Made by a program: the position numbers and the translations under genes | Assembly (NCBI GenBank): GCA_963663285.2 | Contig: CAXXNI010000004.1 | Location: 186,001 to 250,000, forward strand | DNA length: 64,000 bases | Direction of reading: 5' to 3' | DNA from: CAXXOK01 sp963663285 | GTDB taxonomy: Bacteria > Bacillota > Clostridia > Christensenellales > Aristaeellaceae | Part shown: positions 51,320-60,210 of the stretch, one piece after another | How the letters are laid out: the number at the start of each line of letters is the position of its first letter | Numbering within the stretch: position 1 is the stretch's first letter | Notes under the pieces: generated by a model | Databases searched by the model: none | What the model was told of the DNA's origin: nothing | The model's input: only the letters and a program-made list of their open reading frames with translations

Positions 51320-52567
51320 ATGCGATTCGGGATTCATACATTGGACGACTTTGATGTGCGCAGCAAAACCGTGCTCTGCCGTGTGGATATAAACCAACCT
51401 GTCGACCGTGCTGCGGGAACGCTGAAAAGCATTGCCCGAATATCGGCGTGCGTTCCCACTGTGCGCGAACTGTCCGATAAAGGGGCAAAGGTGGTGCTGC
51501 TTGCCCATCAGGGGTCGGATATTGAATATAAGAACTTCTACACGACCGCGCCGCATGCAAAAGTACTTGCCGGACTGCTGGGCACAGAAGTGCAGTTTAT
51601 TGACGATGTTACCGGCCCTGCGGCGCGGGAAAGCATAAAAACGCTTCGGGCGGGCGAAATACTGCTGCTGGATAACGTGCGTTTCTGCTCGGAAGAACAG
51701 ACGTTGTTTGAAATGAAGCTTCAGCTGACGCACGAACAGCAGGCGAAAACGCAGGTGGTGGAAAAACTCGCCCCGCTTGCCGATTTGTATGTGTGCGATG
51801 CTTTTGCGGCGGCACACCGTGACCAGCCTTCGCTGTGCGGCTTTGAAAGGGTGCTGCCCTCGGCTATGGGCAGGCTGTTTGAAAAAGAGTATTGCGTTGT
51901 ATCCGAGCTGATGGAAGCGCCGGAACACCCCTGTACGTTCGTGCTGGGCGGGGCGAAAATTTCAGATGCTTTTATGATGATGGATAAGGTGCTGGGCAAT
52001 GGTTCGGCGGATAAAGTTTTAACCGGCGGACTGGTGGGGCAGATTTTGCTGGCGTCCCAGAATGTTGAAATCGGACAGGGAACCATGGCGTTCATTCAAA
52101 AATCCGGCTACGGAGAATACATCGAGAAGGCAAAAAGCATCTACCGGCAATACCGGGATCAAATCATCCTGCCGGTGGATTTGGCACAAAGCAAGGAGGA
52201 TATCCGCATAGAGGCAAAATGCGGCGAAATCCCGATGGATTTTGACGCGCTGGATATCGGCTCCGAAACGTCGGCGATGTACCGCAAGGTGATAATGCAG
52301 TCCAAAACCGTATTTGCCAACGGCCCGATGGGCGTGTTTGAAAAACCGGCAAGCGAGGCGGGGAGCAAAGCCCTGTTTGAGGCGCTGGCGGAAACAGACG
52401 CGTATACGGTTGTGGGCGGCGGCGATAGTGTTACGGCGGCCGCCAAGTACGGGGTAACGGATAAAATCGGGTATATCTGCACGGGCGGCGGCGCACTGAT
52501 TCGCTTTTTGTCGGGGGATGAGCTGCCGGTGGTAAAAGCGCTGCGCTATGCTGCCAAAGCCGGCTGA
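51320..52567 (+). CDS. Archaeal-type phosphoglycerate kinase
   Basis: A 415-residue kinase starting at ATG 51320 after AAAGG. It follows archaeal PGK more than bacterial: 'LDDFDVRSKTVLCRVDINQPVD', 'HAKVLAGLLGTEVQFIDDV', 'LLLDNVRFCSEEQ', 'DAFAAAHRDQPSLCGF', then ATP-site 'VLGGAKISDAFMMMDKV', 'NGPMGVFE' and 'GGGDSVTAAAKYG'. The loop that usually reads 'HQSRPG' or 'HLGRPKG' is 'HQGSDIEYKN' and lacks the conserved Arg that binds 3-phosphoglycerate. It makes or uses an acyl phosphate with the preceding GAPDH-like enzyme; the altered loop may mean a different substrate. Confidence 0.85.
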   Translation: MRFGIHTLDDFDVRSKTVLCRVDINQPVDRAAGTLKSIARISACVPTVRELSDKGAKVVLLAHQGSDIEYKNFYTTAPHAKVLAGLLGTEVQFIDDVTGPAARESIKTLRAGEILLLDNVRFCSEEQTLFEMKLQLTHEQQAKTQVVEKLAPLADLYVCDAFAAAHRDQPSLCGFERVLPSAMGRLFEKEYCVVSELMEAPEHPCTFVLGGAKISDAFMMMDKVLGNGSADKVLTGGLVGQILLASQNVEIGQGTMAFIQKSGYGEYIEKAKSIYRQYRDQIILPVDLAQSKEDIRIEAKCGEIPMDFDALDIGSETSAMYRKVIMQSKTVFANGPMGVFEKPASEAGSKALFEALAETDAYTVVGGGDSVTAAAKYGVTDKIGYICTGGGALIRFLSGDELPVVKALRYAAKAG

Positions 52568-52784
52568 AGCAGCTTTTTACGGCGTTCTTGCATGCGGCTC
52601 CGCCGCTGCCATATAACGTACACAAACCTTCCCGCAAGGAATACCCGGCGCGGGAGGGTGTATTTCGTAACGGCTTTTTGGGGCGCCGTCAAGTATGCGG
52701 CCCTAAAAGCGCGGCAGAAAAACCCATTCCATTGACCGGGAAGCCTTGCATTTTGATCCGGCAGAGAAAGGAAAACGCTATCTT

Positions 52785-53627
52785 ATGTTCAAAATCCTTG
52801 AAAAGAAGTATCTGCATCAAACGGTTGTGAAAATCGTTATTGCCGCTCCGCTGATTGCGCAAAAGGCCAAAGCGGGGCAATTCATCATCCTGCGCGCAAA
52901 AAGCGAAAGCGAACGGATTCCGCTGACCATAGCAGCCTATGATAGGGATTGCGGCACGATCACATTGATTTTCCAGATAGTCGGCGCGGGAACGATGGAA
53001 TTGAACACGCTGCATGCCGGAGACGGCATTCTCGATTGTGTCGGCCCGCTTGGCGAACCCACCCATATAGACGGGCTGAAAAAAGTATGCGTTGTTGGCG
53101 GAGGCGTCGGATGCGCGATTGCCCTTCCTGTGGCACGGGCACTCTGCCGGCAGGGGACGGTTGTGCATAGTGTCATCGGTTTCCGTAACAAAGAGCTTGT
53201 TATTTTGGAGGATGAGTTTAAGCAAGCCAGCCAAGAACTCTGCCTGGTGACGGACGATGGAAGCTATGGCGTAAAAGGGCTAGTGACAATGGCGCTGGAA
53301 GACCTGCTGAAAGCCGGGAATACATACGATGAAGTGATCGTGATAGGCCCGCTGGTAATGATGAAATTCGTTTGCCTGCTGACAAAGAAATTTGGCGTAA
53401 AAACAATCGTCAGTATGAACCCCGTTATGGTCGATGGAACGGGGATGTGCGGGGGGTGCCGGCTGACGGTTGGCGGTGAAACCAAATTCGCTTGTGTGGA
53501 TGGCCCGGATTTTGACGGACATCTGGTGGATTTTGATGAGGCAATCAGCCGCAGCGAAATGTATAAGGATTTTGAACGCGGCGCCCGGGAAAAAGAGTGC
53601 AGGCTGTTTGCCAGGGAGGTGCAGTAA
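52785..53627 (+). CDS. nfnA: Ferredoxin:NADP oxidoreductase subunit NfnA (PyrK-like)
   Basis: A 280-residue flavoprotein starting at ATG 52785 after AAAGGA. FAD site 'SERIPLTIAAYD' (about residues 46-57), NAD-binding 'VCVVGGGVGCAIALPVARAL', and a C-terminal [2Fe-2S] site 'GMCGGCRLTVGGETKFACVDGP' fit NfnA/SudB and the PyrK family. The nfnB gene starts two bases after it, so NfnAB is far more likely than a pyrimidine role. The complex links NADPH to NADH and ferredoxin by electron bifurcation. Confidence 0.88.
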   Translation: MFKILEKKYLHQTVVKIVIAAPLIAQKAKAGQFIILRAKSESERIPLTIAAYDRDCGTITLIFQIVGAGTMELNTLHAGDGILDCVGPLGEPTHIDGLKKVCVVGGGVGCAIALPVARALCRQGTVVHSVIGFRNKELVILEDEFKQASQELCLVTDDGSYGVKGLVTMALEDLLKAGNTYDEVIVIGPLVMMKFVCLLTKKFGVKTIVSMNPVMVDGTGMCGGCRLTVGGETKFACVDGPDFDGHLVDFDEAISRSEMYKDFERGAREKECRLFAREVQ

Positions 53628-53628
53628 T

Positions 53629-55023
53629 ATGACGCAACGCAACATGAGCCTTTCGCAAACCCGGATGCCTGTGCAGGAACCGGAAGTGCGCAGCAAGAAC
53701 TTCGGCGAAGTCGCGCTTGGGTATACAAAAGCAATGGCTATGCAAGAAGCAAAACGCTGCCTTGGCTGTAAAAGCAAGCCCTGCGTAAAACAATGCCCGG
53801 TGATGATTGATATTCCCTCGTTTATTCAAAAGGTTGCCGAAGGGGATATGGAAAGAGCGTACGAAATTTTGAGCAAAAGCACCGCGCTGCCTGCTGTTTG
53901 CGGCCGGGTGTGCCCGCAGGAAACGCAGTGCGAGCAGCTCTGCGTACGGAAAAAGAAAGGCGACAGCGTAGGAATCGGCCGTTTAGAGCGTTTTGTGGCA
54001 GACTGGCACAGGGAAAACAGCACGGATTTGCCCGTCAAACCAAAAGCGAACGGGCATAGGGTCGCAATCATCGGTGCAGGCCCGGCAGGGTTAACCTGTG
54101 CGGGCGATCTGGCGAAGCTGGGGTATGAGACGACGGTTTTTGAAGCGCTGCACAGGGCGGGCGGCGTGCTGGTGTATGGAATCCCGGAATTCCGGCTGCC
54201 AAAAGCCATTGTCGAACATGAAATTCAAAACCTGAAAGCGCTGGGGGTGCGGATAGAAACCAACGTTGTCATTGGCAGAACGCTTACCATAGACGAGCTG
54301 TTTGCCCAGGGGTTTGAAGCCGTATTCATCGGCAGCGGCGCAGGGCTTCCGAATTTTATGCATATACCGGGGGAAAGCCTGAAAGGGGTATACAGCGCCA
54401 ATGAGTACCTGACGCGAATCAACCTTATGAAAGCCTATGATGCGGGCAGCCGCACGCCCATACAAAAAAGCAGGACGGTGGCGGTGGTCGGCGGCGGAAA
54501 CGTAGCCATGGACGCCGCCCGGTGCGCAAAGCGGCTTGGCGCGGAAACCGTATATATTGTGTATCGCCGCGGCCGCGGCGAATTGCCTGCACGGATCGAA
54601 GAGGTGGAACACGCCGAGGAGGAAGGCATCATCTTTAAACTTCTGTGCAATCCGGTGGAAGTGACCGGCGATAAATTCGGCTGGGTAACGGGCTTGCGCT
54701 GCGTGGAAATGGAGCTTGGCGAGCCGGACGCAAGCGGCCGCCGCCGCCCTATTGTAAAAACAGGGAGTGAATGTGTGCTTAGCGTCGATACCATGATTAT
54801 GGCTATCGGCACCAGCCCAAACCCCCTGCTGCGAAAGACGACCCAAGGCTTGCAAACCAACCAATGGGGGTGTATCGTTACCCGTAATGACGCCGGGCTG
54901 ACAAGCCGTGACCGTGTGTATGCGGGCGGCGACGCGGTTACAGGCGCGGCAACGGTGATTTTGGCGATGGGCGCCGGGAAAAAGGCGGCGGAGGCGATAC
55001 ATCAGGATATGATGGGCGCTTAA
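53629..55023 (+). CDS. nfnB: Ferredoxin:NADP oxidoreductase subunit NfnB (GltD-like)
   Basis: A 464-residue flavin and iron-sulfur subunit starting at ATG 53629 after GGGAGG. Iron-sulfur Cys clusters 'CLGCKSKPCVKQCPV' and 'CGRVCPQETQCEQLC' lie in the first 110 residues. Two Rossmann folds follow: 'IIGAGPAGLTCAGDLAKLG' for FAD and 'VVGGGNVAMDAARCAKRLGA' for NADP. It resembles the small subunit of glutamate synthase, but there is no gltB partner and nfnA is adjacent. Confidence 0.9.
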   Translation: MTQRNMSLSQTRMPVQEPEVRSKNFGEVALGYTKAMAMQEAKRCLGCKSKPCVKQCPVMIDIPSFIQKVAEGDMERAYEILSKSTALPAVCGRVCPQETQCEQLCVRKKKGDSVGIGRLERFVADWHRENSTDLPVKPKANGHRVAIIGAGPAGLTCAGDLAKLGYETTVFEALHRAGGVLVYGIPEFRLPKAIVEHEIQNLKALGVRIETNVVIGRTLTIDELFAQGFEAVFIGSGAGLPNFMHIPGESLKGVYSANEYLTRINLMKAYDAGSRTPIQKSRTVAVVGGGNVAMDAARCAKRLGAETVYIVYRRGRGELPARIEEVEHAEEEGIIFKLLCNPVEVTGDKFGWVTGLRCVEMELGEPDASGRRRPIVKTGSECVLSVDTMIMAIGTSPNPLLRKTTQGLQTNQWGCIVTRNDAGLTSRDRVYAGGDAVTGAATVILAMGAGKKAAEAIHQDMMGA

Positions 55024-55316
55024 ATTATTTTGGTTATTATGGACGGTGCATGGTATGATTGGCAAAAGCACGTTATCATAGCAGCGTTGCCGGCAGCTGC
55101 AAAGCAGCTTTCGCCGGAAGCCTGATGATTGCAGCGGACCCGCTTTTGGTGCCGGAAGCCTCAGGCGGCGCTGAAAAAGCGGATGCAGCATATAACGTAA
55201 ACATGCCTTGGCGGAAAGGATACGGAGCCGGTGGCATACCGTGTTTTACCGTTGCCCGGCGCTGGCGGGAAATTGTGTTATCTGGGGACTGCGGAAAAGT
55301 TTCAGGAGGTCTTTCG

Positions 55317-56462
55317 ATGGAGTTTATCTTTGCAACAGACTCATTTAAGGGTACATTAAGCGCACAGCAAATCTCAACGATTCTTGAAAAAGTGTCGCGA
55401 AAACACTTTCCCATGGCGAAAACGCATTCGGTTCCGATTGCCGATGGCGGAGAGGGAACGGTGGATGCGCTGCTGGCCGCGGTTGGAGGCGAGAAGATTG
55501 TTGTTACCGTAACCGGCCCTTTGGGGGAACCTGTACAAGCTGCTTATGGCAGGCTTTCAGACGGGGTAACAGCGGTTATCGAAATGGCGCAGGCCAGCGG
55601 GTTGCCGCTGGTGCCGGAGGCGCTGCGTGACCCGCGCAATACAACGACTTATGGTACGGGAGAGCTGATACGGCACGCCTTGGATACCGGAGCTAAAAAG
55701 CTGCTGATCGGCATCGGCGGCAGCGCCACAAATGACGGCGGAATGGGTATGCTTGCCGCGCTAGGCGCTGTGTTTAAGGATCGTGACGGGCATGCTCTGG
55801 AGCCGGTTGGCTCCAGCCTGAGCAAAGTAGCGGGTGTGGATATTTCCGCCATGATGCCGCTGCCGGAGCGTGATTCCATCACCGTCATCTGTGATGTGGT
55901 AAACCCATTGCTTGGCAAGCAGGGGGCCACCTATGTTTATGGGCCGCAGAAAGGCGCTACCCCGGTGATATGTGATGAGCTGGAATGCGGAATGAGCCAC
56001 TATGCGGCGGTGGTAAGCAAGGCGGTGCAGCGGGATATCGCCAACTTTTCAGGCGCGGGCGCGGCGGGCGGACTTGGCGCGGCTTTGGGGGGCGTGCTGG
56101 GGGCAGCCCTGCGCAGCGGAGCGGATGCGATACTGGATGCCACAGGGTTTGATGCGCTGCTGAGCCAAGCCGACCTTGTCATTACGGGCGAGGGCAGGCT
56201 GGATGGGCAAAGCGTACGCTATGGCAAAGTTCCCGTTGTGGTGGCGCGCCGCTGTCAGGAGAAGGGCGTTCCCGTCATTGCAATCGCAGGGGGTATGGGC
56301 GAAGGAGCCACAGACTTTTTAACGATTGGATTGAGCAGCATTCAGGTTACCATAAACGCCGCCATGAACCTCTCGGATGCGATGGCAAACGCAGAAGAAC
56401 TTTATATGGATGCGGCGGACCGGCTTTTCAGAACCTTGAAAATCGGCACTTTTTTAGCATAA
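55317..56462 (+). CDS. garK: Glycerate kinase
   Basis: A 381-residue kinase of the GarK/GlxK family (glycerate to 2-phosphoglycerate), chosen to start at ATG 55317 after CAGGAGG; the longer frame adds 86 residues with no family similarity. 'FATDSFKGTLSAQQI', 'IADGGEGTVDALL', 'GIGGSATNDGGMGMLAALG', 'GAAGGLGAALGG' and 'VITGEGRLDGQSVRYGKVP' are signature blocks. With garR it completes a tartronate semialdehyde to 2-phosphoglycerate route. Confidence 0.93.
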   Translation: MEFIFATDSFKGTLSAQQISTILEKVSRKHFPMAKTHSVPIADGGEGTVDALLAAVGGEKIVVTVTGPLGEPVQAAYGRLSDGVTAVIEMAQASGLPLVPEALRDPRNTTTYGTGELIRHALDTGAKKLLIGIGGSATNDGGMGMLAALGAVFKDRDGHALEPVGSSLSKVAGVDISAMMPLPERDSITVICDVVNPLLGKQGATYVYGPQKGATPVICDELECGMSHYAAVVSKAVQRDIANFSGAGAAGGLGAALGGVLGAALRSGADAILDATGFDALLSQADLVITGEGRLDGQSVRYGKVPVVVARRCQEKGVPVIAIAGGMGEGATDFLTIGLSSIQVTINAAMNLSDAMANAEELYMDAADRLFRTLKIGTFLA

Positions 56463-56993
56463 TAGAAAAATTCCAAAGCAACAGGGCAGGTGGGGGCTTA
56501 TGAAAGTGGATAGAGTTTATGTATCCAAGCTTTGCCGTGCCTGCTGATAATGCCCATACCGGTTCGTGTTCCGGCGGCTTTCAGGTAAGGCGGCTGAACA
56601 GGAACCTTTTTATGTATCCGGAGAACGCGAAGGAAAAGCTGGAAAGATGGCGAAGTGATTACAACGAATACCGTCCGTACAGCGTGCAAACATACTTTCC
56701 GCAGGCCGGAGCTGCCGGAATCCATACGGCAGATGCGATAATGACCTCGTTTTTTAAAGCTGAAACGGGCCTGCTTTTTTAGGGGATACCCAATACCCTT
56801 TGATTTTTAATTGAATCCGGATTCATCCTGAGGGAGTGCGAAAAGGCATCGGCTGCGGGGAAACCGGCGTATGGATTGCTTCGCGGGCGACCCGGCCAGT
56901 TACGCCCGGTTCGGTGGACAAACGCGAATAATCCATGCAGCCATGCGCTTTGCAACCCAATGGATAACCATAAATAGAGGGGAGCCTATACCA
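56463..56993. other. Gap holding a transposase remnant
   Basis: About 530 bases after glycerate kinase. It contains a short decayed IS3 fragment (listed separately) and the 5' region of the ureidoglycolate lyase-like gene. No other credible frame was found. Confidence 0.5.
56579..56686 (+). pseudogene. IS3-family transposase fragment
   Basis: A 36-codon stretch ('LNRNLFMYPENAKEKLERWR', 'SDYNEYRPYSV') matches the very end of IS3-type OrfB integrases ('AREKLERWR.DYN..RPHS'). The catalytic DDE residues and the rest of the gene are missing. No inverted repeats are seen. It is a decayed relic. Confidence 0.6.
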
Positions 56994-57485
56994 GTGAAAC
57001 AAATTCAAATGCAGGAACTCACCACAGAAAACTTTCGTCCCTTTGGACGCTTTGCGTCCTTCCTCAACCCGGATGGCCCCGCGTTGGGGCAAGCGCCCAT
57101 ACTTTTTTACCGGGATCTTCTGCCGCTGGGGAACGGCGCGGCGTTAGCGGCGTCTGTTACGCAGACGGAACCGATCCCGCTGGTAGCGGATGTGATGGAA
57201 TTTCATACCCAAACGTGGGAAGCGTTTATGACGCTGGATACGGATTCCTGCATCTGCGTGGCGCCTGCCACGGCAAGTGCAGAACTGAGCGGAGATACGC
57301 TGGTTGCCTTTCGGGTTCCGGCGTGCACGATGATCTATCTGCACCCCGGCGTATGGCATTATGCGCCGTACCCGCTGGAGGGGAAAACCCTGCATTCGCT
57401 GGTAATACTGCCGGAAAGAACATATGCCAACGATTGTGTGAAAATTACGCTGCCGGAAGGCGTTACGGTGTTACAAGAGGCGTAA
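56994..57485 (+). CDS. Ureidoglycolate lyase-like cupin protein
   Basis: A 163-residue protein taken to start at GTG 56994, nine bases after GAGGGGAG. 'ELTTENFRPFGRFASF', 'VMEFHTQTWEAFMTLDTDSC' and 'FRVPACTMIYLHPGVWHYAPYPLEGKTL' fit the AllA/ureidoglycolate lyase cupin fold. In E. coli allA goes with glxR and glxK in glyoxylate recovery; a GarR-type gene and glycerate kinase are also here, but no glyoxylate carboligase. Substrate uncertain. Confidence 0.65.
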   Translation: MKQIQMQELTTENFRPFGRFASFLNPDGPALGQAPILFYRDLLPLGNGAALAASVTQTEPIPLVADVMEFHTQTWEAFMTLDTDSCICVAPATASAELSGDTLVAFRVPACTMIYLHPGVWHYAPYPLEGKTLHSLVILPERTYANDCVKITLPEGVTVLQEA

Positions 57486-57558
57486 GAATAAAACGGATGC
57501 GATGACCGGGTGAAAACACAAGCGTGAAAAAACAACCCATACCCTGCGAAAACAAGAT

Positions 57559-57615
57559 AAGCCTGTACCGATGGTTTTCAGCTTTGCGCTATCCCCATCG
57601 GTACAGGCTTCTTTT
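57559..57615 (+). terminator. Terminator at the end of the catabolic region
   Basis: A 16-bp stem AAGCCTGTACCGATGG/CCATCGGTACAGGCTT around a 20-base loop, followed by CTTTTG, 74 bases after the ureidoglycolate lyase-like gene. Confidence 0.8.
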
Positions 57616-57903
57616 GTGAAGCAGTTTATATAAGACCGGCGCGGGATAGTGTGAAGATGGCGGCCTTTGCCCTAACCATACGATACCTACACGCATGGAA
57701 GATGAATGCCGGAGGGCGTTGCCGGTAAAGACGCATCAGTGCCATATACTGCTGGGGGAGCGGGCTACGAATACAGAGAACGTAATGAAAAGAATCGACG
57801 CGTTACTCCGTCTCCTCCCGCAAAACAGGGGAAGCGGCTTTATAAACCCCCCTCTCTTTTCGCAAGTTGAATTTTGGACGATGAAAAATATATAGAATTG
57901 GCA
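57616..57903. other. Intergenic stretch without a gene
   Basis: Nothing gene-like is seen: the two frames here (57695-57895 plus, 57736-57990 minus) overlap each other and lack ribosome binding sites. Confidence 0.5.
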
Positions 57904-57931
57904 TTGACAAAATGGTATAAATCTGTATAAT
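57904..57931 (+). promoter_or_regulatory. Promoter of the ABC sugar transporter operon
   Basis: Perfect TTGACA (57904-57909), 16 bases, perfect TATAAT (57926-57931). It is about 190 bases upstream of the binding-protein gene and directly followed by operator palindromes. Confidence 0.82.
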
Positions 57932-57940
57932 ACAAACATA

Positions 57941-57974
57941 TTAACGTTAACAGTAACGATATTATTAACGTTAA
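57941..57974 (+). promoter_or_regulatory. Twin LacI-type operators
   Basis: Two copies of the palindrome TTAACGTTAA at 57941 and 57965, 24 bases apart, just downstream of the -10 box where bound repressor would block transcription. The same core recurs at 63887-63910. Confidence 0.75.
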
Positions 57975-58119
57975 CATTGAACGTTGTCACTATTTTGGAA
58001 GAAAGAGGTGAAGCCCGTAAACCTTATGCCGGCTTGTGAAAAGGCTGGCCGATTCTCTGGAGGCAACCTGTCATGCATGAAAATGCGAAAAGCACAAATG
58101 AATTTGAGGAGGATATACC

Positions 58120-59058
58120 ATGAAACGTTTACTCTGTTTGGTAGTATCGCTGCTTATGTTGCTTACTCTGTCTTCTTTTGCCGGGGCGGAAGCCGTAATG
58201 GCCAATGAGGAATATGAAATTGCATTCAGCCTGAAAACCATTACCAATGACTCCTTCCAGCAAGCGATTGCTACGGCTGTTGAAGAAGCTTGCGTGGCTG
58301 CGGGCGCGAAATTCACGCTTGTGACCGCCGGCAGCGAAACGGGTGTTGCCATGCAGGTGACGCAGCTGGAAGATTTGATTACCAAAGGCGTGGATGCGTT
58401 GATCGTCAACCCCATGGATGCCAACGCCGTGATTCCTGCGCTGCAAAAAGCCAAGGAAAAAGGGATTCCCGTTGTGCTGGTAGACAGCACCATCGAGGCG
58501 GGTAACGAAGACCTGTATGTGACCTATGTGGGTACCGATAACTATGCCGCAGCCGAGCAGGGCGCACAGGTGCTTAGCGAAGCGCTGGGCGGCATCGGTA
58601 AAGTGCTGCTGGTACGCGGCGCAAACGGCAACTCCGTTGGCAATGCACGTGCCGATGGCTTCAAAGCAGGTTTGGCGGAAGGCGTTGAACTGGTGGGCGA
58701 GCAGCCGGGCGACTGGAGCAACGATATTGCCAAGCAGGTTACCGAGAACATGCTGCAGGCAAACCCGGACGTTACAGGCATTATGTCCTGCTCTGACGTT
58801 ATGGTGGATGGCATCCTGCAGGCGATTGACGATGCGGGCTTGACCGGCATTCAAATTATGAGCTTTGACGGCGATAGCATCGAACAGATCAAAGAGGGCC
58901 TTGTGCTTGGCACAATGGCGCAGTTCCCCTCGCAAATGGGCCAGATTGCTGTGGATACGCTGATCAGCGTATTGAATGGCGATGCCGCCGCCGACAGCTT
59001 TGCCAAATACATTGATTCTGGAACGGCTTGCTACACTGCCGAAAATCTGCCGGAATAA
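58120..59058 (+). CDS. Ribose-type ABC transporter, substrate-binding protein
   Basis: A 312-residue periplasmic-binding-protein type 1 receptor. A signal peptide (MKRLLCLVVSLLMLLTLSSF, cut after AGA) has no lipobox Cys, so membrane anchoring is unclear. 'EIAFSLKTITNDSFQQAIATAVEEAC', 'DALIVNPMDANAVIPALQKAKEKGIPVVLVDS', 'YVGTDNYAAAEQGAQ' and 'GIMSCSDVMVDGILQAIDDAG' fit the RbsB family. GAGGAGGATATACC precedes the ATG. The ligand is probably a sugar, polyol or related compound. Confidence 0.9.
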   Translation: MKRLLCLVVSLLMLLTLSSFAGAEAVMANEEYEIAFSLKTITNDSFQQAIATAVEEACVAAGAKFTLVTAGSETGVAMQVTQLEDLITKGVDALIVNPMDANAVIPALQKAKEKGIPVVLVDSTIEAGNEDLYVTYVGTDNYAAAEQGAQVLSEALGGIGKVLLVRGANGNSVGNARADGFKAGLAEGVELVGEQPGDWSNDIAKQVTENMLQANPDVTGIMSCSDVMVDGILQAIDDAGLTGIQIMSFDGDSIEQIKEGLVLGTMAQFPSQMGQIAVDTLISVLNGDAAADSFAKYIDSGTACYTAENLPE

Positions 59059-59227
59059 GAAAAGCGCCGTTTTTGCAACGGATTTGAAGTGCTATATTGC
59101 ATGTGAATCAACGGTTGCGGTTTGATGCGATGTGGCATGAAAATTATGCGCTATGGGGGCGCAGCCGCTTGGGCAGCTGCGTCCCCAAACAGTAAGTGGT
59201 TTGATTACAGCGAAAGGTTTGAGTCCG

Positions 59228-60184
59228 ATGAAAGGCAAATACCTCAATGCTAAAAACCTGATTCTGGTAGGGTTTATTATCGCGGTGCTGACAACAGCCG
59301 GAACCTCGATTCCACAGTTTTTAACAGTAGATAATATTCTAAATGTAATACGGCAGACGGCGATTGTGTCGCTGGTTTCCTATGGCAGCGCCATGGTGAT
59401 TATTGTTCGCGGTATCGATTTATCTGTCGGCGGGTTAATCGCTTTCTGCGCCATGATAAGCGGTATCATGATGAAAGCCGGATTTCCGATGATACTAGCC
59501 TTCGCGGCCGGTATTGTGTGCGGCGGCCTGATGGGGCTTTTCAGCGGCATCATGGTCGAAAAGCTGGAAGTTCCCGCCTTTATTACAACGCTTGTTATCG
59601 GGCAGGTTGCCACCGGTCTTGCGCTGGTGCTTGGCGGGGGCAATTCCCTGGGCGGGTTTTCGGACGCCTATATGTTTATCGGGAACGGAAGCTTCCTTGG
59701 AATCCCGATTTCCATTTATATTACCGTATTTTTCGTATTGCTCTCTTATATAATCATGAACCGGACCAAACTCGGCGTGCACATCTACGCGCTTGGCGGC
59801 AACGAGCAGGTTGTGAAAAACCAAGGATTGAGCACGGCTAAAATACGATATTTTGTATTTGCGTATTCGGGCATCTGCGCTGCCGTTGCAGGTATTTTGC
59901 TGAGTGCCCAGATGAATACGGTCCATCCGCAGCAGGGGGGCACCTACCAGCTGGATGCTGTGGCCGCTTGCGTCATCGGCGGTGTGAATATGGCGGGCGG
60001 AGAAGGCAAAGTATATCTGGCACTGGCAGGCGCGCTTACGCTGGGTTTTCTGCGCAATGCGCTGAACCTGATCGGGCTTCATCCATATTACCAAAACCTT
60101 ATCGTCGGAATTTTATTGATTTTGATTGTCGGTATCAGCATGTACCGGCGCAATAAAGCCATCGAAAAAAGCCTCATCTTCTAA
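59228..60184 (+). CDS. Ribose-type ABC transporter, permease 1
   Basis: A 318-residue RbsC-type permease starting at ATG 59228 after AAAGG. About ten hydrophobic helices; 'LVSYGSAMVIIVRGIDLSVGGLIAFCAMI' and 'AACVIGGVNMAGGEGKVYLALAGALTLG' are the family hallmarks. A gap of 169 bases follows the binding-protein gene. Two different permeases suggest a heterodimeric channel. Confidence 0.92.
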   Translation: MKGKYLNAKNLILVGFIIAVLTTAGTSIPQFLTVDNILNVIRQTAIVSLVSYGSAMVIIVRGIDLSVGGLIAFCAMISGIMMKAGFPMILAFAAGIVCGGLMGLFSGIMVEKLEVPAFITTLVIGQVATGLALVLGGGNSLGGFSDAYMFIGNGSFLGIPISIYITVFFVLLSYIIMNRTKLGVHIYALGGNEQVVKNQGLSTAKIRYFVFAYSGICAAVAGILLSAQMNTVHPQQGGTYQLDAVAACVIGGVNMAGGEGKVYLALAGALTLGFLRNALNLIGLHPYYQNLIVGILLILIVGISMYRRNKAIEKSLIF

Positions 60185-60210
60185 TACGGAGTCGGAAAGG
60201 ACGAACTGTA

